Assembly (NCBI RefSeq): GCF_006124995.1
Contig: NZ_QEWN01000142.1
Span: 1 to 64,000 of the forward strand
DNA length: 64,000 bases
Direction of reading: 5' to 3'
DNA from: Vibrio sp. Hep-1b-8
Lineage (GTDB): Bacteria; Pseudomonadota; Gammaproteobacteria; Enterobacterales; Vibrionaceae
Made by a program: the position numbers and the translations under genes. Each line of letters begins with the position of its first letter. Within the stretch, counting starts at the first letter, position 1. Shown here in pieces: positions 51,048 through 64,000 of this stretch. The notes under the pieces were generated by a model. That model had not been told where the DNA came from. It worked only from the letters and a program-made list of their open reading frames with translations, and did no database searches.

Positions 51048-53066
51048 TTACAGTTCCGTAATGGCTTTGCCTTTTCTCAATTTGCGAACCCACATTCGAC
51101 TAGGGTGTAAGCTTTCCAAAACATCCACAGGTAGAGGCAGCGGATCACCACAGATCTGAGAGGCGAGCGTTTCCGCTAGCAGCGGCGCTGAACTTAGCCC
51201 TCGTGAGCCTAAACCTAATAGGCAGAACAAGTTTGGATATTGTGGTACTTGTTCAGCACTATCAATCGTTGTTTGTTGAAGGTTTTGATAGCAAGCTTTG
51301 ATTTTTTCAAACTGACCAAGGTTGCCAACAAATGGCAGATGGTCTCGACTTACACAGCGTATGCCCTGACGCGACTGATTCGATGACGTATCAACTTGGA
51401 GTGGCCAAGCTTGGTTTGGTACGCATTTGCGCAGTTTGTCACCATTGTCTTGCTGCGCCACAGGGTCAAACTCATTGTCGAGATGAGAGCGATCATAGCT
51501 AGCGCCAATGCAGTGATGGCGGTTATTCGGGTTCACGGGGGTCATGTAGCCGTCATAGCACAATACGGTCTTGAGTTTCTCCAGCGTCTCTGTTGTTGGA
51601 ATGTGACTGACTTGACCTTTGACCTTCCCTAATGGGACATGCGCAGCTTGAGTAAATTGGTCAAACAGATGGCCGTTGGCAATGACGACGGTATCGTGTT
51701 GGAATGACGCGTTATGACTTACCAAAGTCCAGCTCTGGGAATCTTCCTGCCAGTCTAGCTGTTCAATTTTGCAGTTGAAGTAAGACGCAAATAAAGGGTT
51801 TTCCGCGAGTTTATCCAGTAACCCTTTGGTTAGCTGAGCAGGGCTTAACCAACCACCAAGCGGGTAGTGAACGCTTTCCATATCGAGAGGAAGGCCAACA
51901 ACGTCATTGGTCTGTTGAGCATCGAGTTTATGAATGAGCTGACTATCAAAGTTACCTTCAAGCATTTTGTTAAGCTTAACGTTGGTTGCTTGATCCCACA
52001 TTAGCTGCGTTACACCACACCACTGGTGGTCAAACTCTATCTGCTGTGCAGCTTGTTCAACAAATTGACGGGCAAACAAGAATGCTGGCGCAAATACTCG
52101 GGACACGCCTTCGTGTGTACCATTCAGTAAAGGATAGACTGCACCTTGTCGATTTCCTGAAGCGCCTTCAGCAGGTACACTATCTTGACAGTAGAGCGTG
52201 ACTTTTTTTCCACGGCGGACAAGGGTAGTGGCAAGTGTGGCACTGGCGATGCCACCACCAATAATAGCGACGGATTCACCACTCTGACTTGGCTGACGAG
52301 CAAACCAAGGTATCATGTTCGTGTGTGGCTGCTTCTCTAAAAGTGTGCCCGCGATCATCTCTCGTTTGGTGCCAAAGCCTTTGACTTTCTTCATTGCGAA
52401 GCCCGCTTCAATGAGACCTCGACGTACAAAACCCGCAGCCGTGAATGTCGCGCAAGTACAATCACGTTTCGCTAATTTTGCCATACCGTTAAATAAGTCT
52501 TGGTTCCACATTTCTGGGTTTTTGCTTGGTGCGAACCCATCTAAGAACCAAGCGTCGACTAGACCTTGCTCAGAAACAGGCACTTTTGGCATGCAATCTT
52601 TAATGTCACCAAACCATAAATCAAGCGTTATAGCTCCATCGTCTAGTACAATTCGATGACATTCTGGTACCGCGATAGGGTAGTGTTTTTGCAGCTTTTC
52701 CGCATACTCTGCCAGTTCAGGCCACGATTGGTGAGCCTTGATGAGATCGTTTTTACTCAACGGATATTTTTCAAAGCTCACGAAATGCAGCTCTTGTAAT
52801 GGCGAAGTTGGATTTTGTTGCCTAAATTGAGCAAACCATTGCCAAACGGCTAAGAAATTAAGTCCAGTTCCGAAGCCAGTCTCTGCGATGACAAATCTAC
52901 GTTGGTCACATTCTTGCCATCTTTGTGGCAGATGATTCTGGTGTAAGAACACGTAGCGAGTCTCTTCTAGTCCATTGACGTTGGAGAAATAGACATCATC
53001 AAACTGGTCAGAAACAGGGGTTCCAGCTTCGTTCCAGCCTAGTTGGGCATTAGTAATCGAGGTCAT
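51048..53066 (-). CDS. mnmC: Bifunctional tRNA 5-methylaminomethyl-2-thiouridine synthesis protein MnmC
   Basis: MnmC completes the mnm5s2U34 modification of tRNA. The 672-residue protein is a fusion. Its N-terminal methyltransferase (about 1-245) has FVIAETGFGTGLNFLAVWQ and DAWFLDGFAPSKNPEMW; its C-terminal FAD-dependent oxidoreductase begins with SVAIIGGGIASATLATTL. I chose MTSITNAQLGW (53066); the frame extends to 53138 without similarity. It is divergent from fabB, as in many gammaproteobacteria. Confidence 0.96.
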   Translation of the reverse strand: MTSITNAQLGWNEAGTPVSDQFDDVYFSNVNGLEETRYVFLHQNHLPQRWQECDQRRFVIAETGFGTGLNFLAVWQWFAQFRQQNPTSPLQELHFVSFEKYPLSKNDLIKAHQSWPELAEYAEKLQKHYPIAVPECHRIVLDDGAITLDLWFGDIKDCMPKVPVSEQGLVDAWFLDGFAPSKNPEMWNQDLFNGMAKLAKRDCTCATFTAAGFVRRGLIEAGFAMKKVKGFGTKREMIAGTLLEKQPHTNMIPWFARQPSQSGESVAIIGGGIASATLATTLVRRGKKVTLYCQDSVPAEGASGNRQGAVYPLLNGTHEGVSRVFAPAFLFARQFVEQAAQQIEFDHQWCGVTQLMWDQATNVKLNKMLEGNFDSQLIHKLDAQQTNDVVGLPLDMESVHYPLGGWLSPAQLTKGLLDKLAENPLFASYFNCKIEQLDWQEDSQSWTLVSHNASFQHDTVVIANGHLFDQFTQAAHVPLGKVKGQVSHIPTTETLEKLKTVLCYDGYMTPVNPNNRHHCIGASYDRSHLDNEFDPVAQQDNGDKLRKCVPNQAWPLQVDTSSNQSRQGIRCVSRDHLPFVGNLGQFEKIKACYQNLQQTTIDSAEQVPQYPNLFCLLGLGSRGLSSAPLLAETLASQICGDPLPLPVDVLESLHPSRMWVRKLRKGKAITEL

Positions 53067-53195
53067 AGTGTCGGAAATAATGTGAATAAAGACGATAATA
53101 TGATTGCAATTGTACGGTTTTAGAGGAAAGCTGACCACTTTTCCCCGCTATCTTAGTTATTATCAGGCGGATTTTTGAATTATAGGAATGTCATA

Positions 53196-54407
53196 ATGAA
53201 ACGAGTCGTAATCACCGGTATGGGTATTGTTTCAAGTATCGGTAACAACGTCGAAGAAGTTTTAGCGTCTCTTAAAGCAGGTAAATCTGGTATTACTGCC
53301 TCTGAGCAGTTTAAAGAACACGGCCTACGTTCTCAGGTTTGGGGTGACTTAAAGATTAACCCAGCAGAACACATTGACCGTAAACAGATGCGCTTTATGG
53401 GTGATGCGGCTGCTTATGCATACCTATCAATGCAGCAAGCAATTGAAGATGCAGGTTTAACCGACGAACAGGTATCTAACGACCGTACTGGTATTGTTGC
53501 AGGTTCTGGCGGTGCATCGGCACTAAACCAAACTGTCGCAACGGACACTATGCGTGAAAAAGGCGTGAAACGTGTTGGTCCATATATGGTACCTCGTACT
53601 ATGTCTTCAACCGTATCTGCGTGTTTGGCGACACCATTTAAAATCCGTGGCGTGAACTACTCTATGAGTTCTGCGTGTGCGACGTCAGCACACTGTATTG
53701 GTCATGCGATGGAGCTTATCCAACTAGGCAAACAAGACATCGTTTTTGCTGGTGGTGGTGAAGAACTAGATTGGTCTCAAACTATGATGTTTGATGCTAT
53801 GGGAGCACTATCGACTAAGTACAACGAGACTCCAGACCAAGCTTCTCGTACTTACGATGCTGACCGTGACGGTTTTGTTATCTCTGGCGGTGGTGGCATG
53901 ATGGTGATCGAAGAACTCGAACACGCATTAGCACGCGGCGCGAAAATCTACGGTGAAATCGTAGGCTATGGCGCGACTTCAGACGGTTATGACATGGTTG
54001 CTCCTTCTGGTGAAGGCGCAGTGCGTTGTATGAAGATGGCGATGCAAGATGTGGATGTTATTGACTACGTCAACACACACGGCACATCAACACCAGTTGG
54101 TGACGTTAAAGAACTGGGTGCAATCCAAGAGCTATTCGGCAACAACAGCCCAGCTATTTCTGCAACCAAAGCAATGACAGGTCACGCACTAGGTGCTGCT
54201 GGTGTGCACGAAGCAATTTACTCAACGCTAATGCTGACCAATGATTTCATCGCTCCAAGCATTAACATTGCTAATTTAGATGAAGCGGCTAAGGGCCTAG
54301 ATATCGTGACTGAAAAGCGTGATGTCGAGCTAACGACCGTGATGTCAAACAGTTTTGGCTTTGGTGGTACGAACGCAACATTAGTGATCAGGAAGTACCA
54401 AGGCTAA
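53196..54407 (+). CDS. fabB: 3-oxoacyl-ACP synthase I FabB
   Basis: FabB elongates acyl-ACP and is needed for unsaturated fatty acids. The 403-residue protein from MKRVVITGMG has the active-site Cys161 in SMSSACATSAHC and the two catalytic His in YVNTHGTSTP and KAMTGHALGAAG, the Cys-His-His triad. The ATG at 53196 follows AGGAATG; the seven-codon extension to 53175 is not needed. Length matches E. coli FabB (406). It ends at the terminator at 54543. Confidence 0.97.
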   Translation: MKRVVITGMGIVSSIGNNVEEVLASLKAGKSGITASEQFKEHGLRSQVWGDLKINPAEHIDRKQMRFMGDAAAYAYLSMQQAIEDAGLTDEQVSNDRTGIVAGSGGASALNQTVATDTMREKGVKRVGPYMVPRTMSSTVSACLATPFKIRGVNYSMSSACATSAHCIGHAMELIQLGKQDIVFAGGGEELDWSQTMMFDAMGALSTKYNETPDQASRTYDADRDGFVISGGGGMMVIEELEHALARGAKIYGEIVGYGATSDGYDMVAPSGEGAVRCMKMAMQDVDVIDYVNTHGTSTPVGDVKELGAIQELFGNNSPAISATKAMTGHALGAAGVHEAIYSTLMLTNDFIAPSINIANLDEAAKGLDIVTEKRDVELTTVMSNSFGFGGTNATLVIRKYQG

Positions 54408-54542
54408 CTGAATTTGCTGAGCAGATGATGCTTCGCAATCCAGTTTCCAGAGCCGGCTAATCTTTATTAGTAAAGGTTAACCTAACAGACGCAGACTTTA
54501 GCCCATGGAGAGCGGGTTAAGATCCTTTTGTTCTGGACTATT

Positions 54543-54571
54543 GCCCGGCTATTTAGCCGGGCATTTTTCTC
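54543..54571 (+). terminator. Terminator downstream of fabB
   Basis: GCCCGGCT / AGCCGGGC stem with an ATTT loop and a T-rich tail, 135 bp after the fabB stop. Confidence 0.9.
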
Positions 54572-54671
54572 TTTACCCTTTATCGCTACCTGAGTGCATT
54601 ATTACCTCGACACTGAGGAGCCTTTTCTGCACAATCAATCCCATTGCAATTCAACCCCACTCTACAGACAG

Positions 54672-55805
54672 ATGAAAATCCTTATTGATGAAAATATGCC
54701 TTATGCAGAGCAGCTTTTTAGCCAGCTTGGCGAAGTGGTTCTAAAATCTGGTCGCACACTAACTGAAGATGACCTTGTCGATGTCGACGCCTTGATGATT
54801 CGTTCTGTTACTAAGGTCAACGCAAAACTGCTATCAAAAGCGAACAAACTCAAATTTGTCGGGACGGCAACCGCGGGGATGGACCATGTTGATCAGGATT
54901 TACTTCGAGAGCGACGAATATTTTTCACCGCGGCACCGGGTTGTAACAAAGTCGGGGTCGCAGAATACGCGTTCAGTGTCATGATGGTACTGGCTCAACA
55001 ACACGGTTTTTCTGTTTTTGATAAAACGGTTGGTATCATTGGTGCCGGGCAGGTTGGCAGTTACTTGCAACAATGTTTGCAAGGTGTAGGAATCAAGGTA
55101 TTGATTAACGATCCACCTAAGCAAGATGCGGGGGATTTGCGTCAGTTTACACCTCTTGAGGCGCTGTTGAGTCAAGCCGATATCATTACTCTCCACACAC
55201 CGATTACTCGGAGTGGTAAGCATCCTACTCATCATTTGATCGATGAAGAAGTCCTCAATACGTTACGCGGTGACCAAATTTTAATCAATGCTGCTCGTGG
55301 TCCAGTCGTTGACAATTCGGCTCTAAAAGCACGTTTACAGCGCAACGATGGCTTTATTGCAGCGTTAGATGTGTTTGAATTTGAGCCAGAGGTTGATATG
55401 GAGCTTCTGCCTCTGCTAGCATTCGCAACCCCTCATGTCGCTGGGTATGGTCTAGAGGGCAAAGCTCGCGGAACAACGATGATTTTCAATAGCTACTGTG
55501 AGTTCTTAGATAACGAATTACGTGCGCACGCCCGTGACTTGCTGCCAACCGCTCCTGTACCTAAGCTGGTATTGGATCGTGATTGGGATGAAGCTACGCT
55601 GCATAACATCACTCAGCTCGTCTACGATGTGCGTAAAGATGACGCCTTATTCCGTCGCGAGATCAGTCAGCCAGGTTCATTCGACCGGATGCGTAAGAAC
55701 TACTGGGATCGTCGAGAATACAGTGCCGTCACATTGGTCGGTGATGAAAGTTGTCGTTTATCACCCCTAGAAAAATTAGGTTTTCAGGTTGAGGTAAGTC
55801 AATGA
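54672..55805 (+). CDS. pdxB: Erythronate-4-phosphate dehydrogenase PdxB
   Basis: PdxB oxidises 4-phosphoerythronate in vitamin B6 synthesis. The 377-residue protein is a D-2-hydroxyacid dehydrogenase: MKILIDENMPYAEQLF start, Rossmann motif GIIGAGQVGSYLQQ, catalytic Arg in NAARGPVVDNSAL, and the catalytic His in ATPHVAGYGLEGKARG. The C-terminal PdxB dimerisation domain is present. The frame extends upstream to 54594 without similarity. Its stop overlaps the asd start (ATGA), so the two are coupled. Confidence 0.95.
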   Translation: MKILIDENMPYAEQLFSQLGEVVLKSGRTLTEDDLVDVDALMIRSVTKVNAKLLSKANKLKFVGTATAGMDHVDQDLLRERRIFFTAAPGCNKVGVAEYAFSVMMVLAQQHGFSVFDKTVGIIGAGQVGSYLQQCLQGVGIKVLINDPPKQDAGDLRQFTPLEALLSQADIITLHTPITRSGKHPTHHLIDEEVLNTLRGDQILINAARGPVVDNSALKARLQRNDGFIAALDVFEFEPEVDMELLPLLAFATPHVAGYGLEGKARGTTMIFNSYCEFLDNELRAHARDLLPTAPVPKLVLDRDWDEATLHNITQLVYDVRKDDALFRREISQPGSFDRMRKNYWDRREYSAVTLVGDESCRLSPLEKLGFQVEVSQ

Positions 55806-56815
55806 GCCAACAATATAACGTTGCCGTATTAGGTGCGACCGGCGCGGTCGGTGAAACTATTTTAGAAGTGCTACAAGAGCGCAAGTTTCCAGTCGGTGAG
55901 CTATATCTGCTAGCCAGTGAACGCAGTGAAGGAAAGACTTACCGTTTTAACGGTAAAACCGTACGTGTGCAAAACGTCGAAGAATTTGACTGGTCACAAG
56001 CTCATATCGCTTTATTCTCTGCCGGTGGTGAACTGTCGGCAAAATGGGCTCCGATTGCAGCGGACGAAGGCGTAATTGTGATCGATAATACGTCACAGTT
56101 CCGTTATGAGTACGATATCCCACTTGTTGTACCTGAAGTGAACCCTGAAGCCATTGCAGAGTTTCGTAACCGCAATATTATCGCCAACCCAAATTGCTCA
56201 ACGATTCAAATGCTGGTAGCTCTGAAGCCAATTCATGATGCGGTTGGTATTGAGCGTATTAACGTATCGACTTATCAGTCAGTTTCTGGTGCGGGTAAAG
56301 CCGGCATTGATGAACTCGCTGGTCAAACGGCAAAACTGCTTAACGGTATGCCAGCTGAGAACAGTGAATTTTCACAGCAAATCGCATTCAACTGTATCCC
56401 ACAGATTGATCAGTTCATGGAAAATGGTTACACCCGTGAAGAGATGAAGATGGTGTGGGAAACCCAGAAAATCTTCAATGACCCAGCGATTACCGTGAAC
56501 CCAACTTGTGTTCGTGTACCTGTCTTTTACGGTCACGCGGAAGCCATTCACGTTGAAACTTGTGCGCCAATTGATGCTCAAGAGGTGATTAACCTATTGG
56601 AACAAACGGAAGGCGTAGAAGTATTCCAAGGTGAAGATTTCCCGACTCAAGTTCGCGACGCTGGTGGTAAAGACCACGTCATGGTTGGCCGTATCCGTAA
56701 CGACATTAGCCACCATAGTGGTGTAAACCTATGGGTTGTTGCTGACAATGTTAGAAAAGGTGCAGCGACCAATGCTGTTCAGATTGCTGAAGTATTGATT
56801 CGCGATTACTACTAA
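55802..56815 (+). CDS. asd: Aspartate-semialdehyde dehydrogenase Asd
   Basis: Asd makes aspartate semialdehyde, the branch point to lysine/DAP, methionine and threonine. The 337-residue protein has the NADP-binding GATGAVGETI at the N-terminus, catalytic Cys132 in ANPNCSTIQML, and RVPVFYGHAE with the acid-base His. It resembles the shorter asd type that Vibrio carries in addition to a longer enterobacterial-type Asd (V. cholerae is reported to have two). It overlaps pdxB by 4 bp and ends at a terminator. Confidence 0.95.
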   Translation: MSQQYNVAVLGATGAVGETILEVLQERKFPVGELYLLASERSEGKTYRFNGKTVRVQNVEEFDWSQAHIALFSAGGELSAKWAPIAADEGVIVIDNTSQFRYEYDIPLVVPEVNPEAIAEFRNRNIIANPNCSTIQMLVALKPIHDAVGIERINVSTYQSVSGAGKAGIDELAGQTAKLLNGMPAENSEFSQQIAFNCIPQIDQFMENGYTREEMKMVWETQKIFNDPAITVNPTCVRVPVFYGHAEAIHVETCAPIDAQEVINLLEQTEGVEVFQGEDFPTQVRDAGGKDHVMVGRIRNDISHHSGVNLWVVADNVRKGAATNAVQIAEVLIRDYY

Positions 56816-56838
56816 TCTCGAAATTAGATTGTTATTGA

Positions 56839-56866
56839 AGCCTCGTTTTCAAGTGGGGCTTTTTTC
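56839..56866 (+). terminator. Terminator after asd
   Basis: AAGCCTC / GGGGCTT imperfect stem with a 9-base loop, followed by six T. Confidence 0.75.
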
Positions 56867-57016
56867 ATCGAATCGAGGAAATTTATGTGAGATTAATGCG
56901 AATATGGCGTTGGACACACATTTTTTACCTCTATACCTATAGTTTTGGTGGGTTTATCCGATATATTTAACAGATCATTGTCTTTAAATTTAATTGAGCA
57001 CATAGCTGAGCCTTAT

Positions 57017-62212
<5,196 letters not shown>

Positions 62213-62225
62213 TTGGTGAAATGAC

Positions 62226-62255
62226 TAAGGGGGCAGTTTAGCCCCCTTATTTTTT
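62226..62255 (+). terminator. Terminator after hubP
   Basis: TAAGGGGGC / GCCCCCTTA stem with a 6-base loop and a T run. Confidence 0.95.
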
Positions 62256-62309
62256 GGTATATACTTCCCGCCCCATTCTTAGGTCAATCAATCCTGTGAG
62301 AACATCCCG

Positions 62310-63104
62310 ATGAGAATTGCTTTAGGCATCGAATACAATGGTACTCAATACTATGGCTGGCAACGCCAAAGAGACGTGAATAGTGTTCAAGAGAAGTTAG
62401 AACACGCATTAAGTATCGTTGCTAACTATCCAATTGAAGTCCAGTGTGCAGGACGGACCGATGCAGGTGTTCATGGGACAGGTCAAGTTGTCCATTTTGA
62501 TACAACCGCAACACGTAAAATGGTGGCTTGGACAATGGGAGCCAACGCTAACTTACCCGATGATATCGCAGTACGTTGGGCTAAAGAGGTACCGGACGAG
62601 TTTCATGCCCGTTTTTCCGCTACAGCACGCCGCTACCGCTATATCATTTTCAACAGCGCACTGCGTCCGGGTATATTGTCTTCGGGTGTGAGCCACTATC
62701 ACGGTGAGCTTGATGAAAAGAAGATGCATCAAGCCGCACAGTATCTGTTAGGCGAAAACGACTTTACCTCCTTTAGAGCGACACATTGCCAATCTCGCAG
62801 CCCATGGCGAAACATGATGCACATTAATGTGTCGCGTCATGGTCAGTATGTTGTTATTGACATCAAAGCGAACGCATTTGTTCATCATATGGTGCGCAAT
62901 ATCACTGGAAGTTTGATTTGTGTTGGTCGAGGAGAGCAGGAGCCGCAGTGGATCGAGTGGTTGCTTGCAGCCAAGGATCGCAAGTTGGCGGGAGCGACGG
63001 CGAAAGCGGAAGGCCTGTACCTCGTTGACGTTGATTACCCTGATGGGTTTGAATTACCAAGAGTGCCGATTGGGCCACTATTTTTGCCTGATAATCTGAA
63101 CTAA
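62310..63104 (+). CDS. truA: tRNA pseudouridine(38-40) synthase TruA
   Basis: TruA makes pseudouridine at positions 38-40 of the tRNA anticodon arm. The 264-residue protein has the catalytic Asp51 in CAGRTDAGVHGTGQVVHF, the N-terminal ALGIEYNGTQYYGWQRQ and the C-terminal HHMVRNITGSLICVGRGE. It lies between hubP and accD, the usual Vibrio order. No terminator separates it clearly from accD. Confidence 0.97.
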   Translation: MRIALGIEYNGTQYYGWQRQRDVNSVQEKLEHALSIVANYPIEVQCAGRTDAGVHGTGQVVHFDTTATRKMVAWTMGANANLPDDIAVRWAKEVPDEFHARFSATARRYRYIIFNSALRPGILSSGVSHYHGELDEKKMHQAAQYLLGENDFTSFRATHCQSRSPWRNMMHINVSRHGQYVVIDIKANAFVHHMVRNITGSLICVGRGEQEPQWIEWLLAAKDRKLAGATAKAEGLYLVDVDYPDGFELPRVPIGPLFLPDNLN

Positions 63105-63279
63105 TTCGTGATAAATTGTCGAATGAATCAGGTCTTTAGTGTGTGAGAAATTGAGTCAGGAAATAGGTACAACCAGTTTTTTGTCTACACTTGGCATTTA
63201 ATATGCTTTAATCCTCACGCGTAAATTCAGAATTTGTATCCTTCGCATTGAGCGCAGGAGTAGAGAGAAAAGGTCTTCC

Positions 63280-64000
63280 ATGAGTTGGCTTGAAAAGATT
63301 TTAGAAAAAAGCAACATTGTTAGTTCACGTAAAGCGTCTATTCCTGAAGGGGTTTGGACCAAATGTACTTCATGTGAGCAGGTGCTTTACCACGCTGAAC
63401 TAGAGCGTAACCTAGAAGTATGTCCGAAATGTGATCATCACATGCGTATGAGAGCACGTCGTCGCCTTGAAACATTCCTAGACGAAAATAATCGTGTAGA
63501 GATTGCTGACGAGCTTGAGCCGCAAGATAAACTGAAGTTCAAAGACTCGAAAAAGTATAAAGACCGCATTTCAGCAGCTCAGAAGAGCAGCGGTGAGAAA
63601 GACGCGCTGGTTGTAATGAAAGGCGAACTACTAGGTCAGCCTATCGTAGCTTGTGCATTTGATTTCTCATTCATGGGCGGTTCAATGGGTTCAGTGGTTG
63701 GTGCTCGTTTTGTTCGTGCAGCTGAAGCGGCAATGGAGAACAACTGTGGTTTAGTTTGTTTTTCTGCCAGTGGCGGTGCTCGTATGCAAGAGGCATTAAT
63801 GTCTCTAATGCAAATGGCGAAAACCAGTGCTGCGCTAGAGCGTCTGTCAGCGAAAGGTCTTCCATTCGTATCGGTAATGACTGACCCAACTATGGGTGGT
63901 GTTTCGGCAAGTTTAGCGATGCTTGGCGATATCAATATTGGTGAGCCAAAAGCATTGATCGGTTTTGCTGGCCGTCGAGTTATCGAGCAAACGGTACGTG
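63280..64000 (+). CDS. accD: Acetyl-CoA carboxylase carboxyltransferase subunit beta AccD (3' end outside window)
   Basis: AccD with AccA transfers the carboxyl group from biotin to acetyl-CoA, the first step of fatty-acid synthesis. The frame starts MSWLEKILEKSNIV at 63280 and stays open to the window end (240 residues seen of about 300). It carries the four-Cys zinc finger CTSCEQVLYHAELERNLEVC followed by PKC, and the carboxyltransferase core FDFSFMGGSMGSVVGARFVR, SGGARMQEALMSLMQM and TDPTMGGVSASLAMLGD. An AAAAGG ribosome-binding site precedes the ATG. The 175 bp before it hold no other gene I can support. Confidence 0.97.
   Translation, partial: MSWLEKILEKSNIVSSRKASIPEGVWTKCTSCEQVLYHAELERNLEVCPKCDHHMRMRARRRLETFLDENNRVEIADELEPQDKLKFKDSKKYKDRISAAQKSSGEKDALVVMKGELLGQPIVACAFDFSFMGGSMGSVVGARFVRAAEAAMENNCGLVCFSASGGARMQEALMSLMQMAKTSAALERLSAKGLPFVSVMTDPTMGGVSASLAMLGDINIGEPKALIGFAGRRVIEQTVR

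Noticed and set aside
53100..53195. FadR or FabR operator before fabB
   Set aside because: Only a weak half-site-like TGACCACTTT was seen; not enough to claim an operator without a matrix score.

Overview
The window reads as a core-chromosome segment of a marine Vibrio (Gammaproteobacteria, Vibrionaceae). Three things support this. There is a sheathed-polar-flagellum locus with three tandem flagellins, flaG-fliD-flaI-fliS, the flrA-flrBC regulators and fliEFGHIJKLMNOPQR-flhB in Vibrio order. A HubP/FimV polar landmark gene sits between asd and truA. Many neighbours are gammaproteobacterial housekeeping genes (queF, syd, dapE, aroC, epmC, mnmC, fabB, pdxB, truA, accD). I cannot name the species from sequence alone.

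Layout. 1-472: end of an IS630-type transposase cut by the window edge. 591-4530: two tandem signalling genes, a GGDEF diguanylate cyclase and a TPR membrane protein with a degenerate GGDEF domain. 4543-10669: housekeeping genes (queF, syd, Zn-ribbon protein, DUF2897, M15 peptidase, dapE, Spx/ArsC-like, HTH, DUF2956, TPR protein). 10712-17744: periplasmic nitrite ammonification, with nrfA on the minus strand divergent from nrfBCDE, a DsbE-like gene and nrfF. The shared 476-bp control region carries FNR-like and NarP-like sites. 17853-19296: DUF2919 protein and a Dyp-type peroxidase. 19417-44375: 25 kb of flagellar genes. Three sigma-28-type promoters precede the flagellins and three sigma-54-type promoters precede flrBC, fliE and fliK, matching the FlrA > FlrBC > FliA hierarchy known in Vibrio. 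44394-56815: smrB, prmB, aroC, a TRIC channel, epmC, a small accessory insertion (DUF6923-like protein plus a short ORF), yfcL, an FMN reductase, mnmC, fabB, pdxB and asd. 57017-62212: giant hubP with several classes of tandem repeat. 62310-64000: truA and the start of accD.

How the parts fit. The flagellar block builds and regulates the polar flagellum, and HubP organises the pole where that flagellum is assembled. The cyclic-di-GMP-type genes at the left end may feed into motility, but nothing here proves it. The nrf block lets the cell respire nitrite to ammonia without oxygen. Most of the rest is ordinary core metabolism and RNA/protein modification.

I did not find a convincing undescribed system. 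The most informative unusual features are the duplicated FNR/NarP-like layout in the nrf control region, the recently amplified 246-bp repeats in hubP, the NPEH (not NPTH) autocleavage motif of FlhB, the pairing of an I-site-less GGDEF enzyme with a degenerate GGDEF-TPR protein, and the out-of-frame small ORF behind a DUF6923-like protein.
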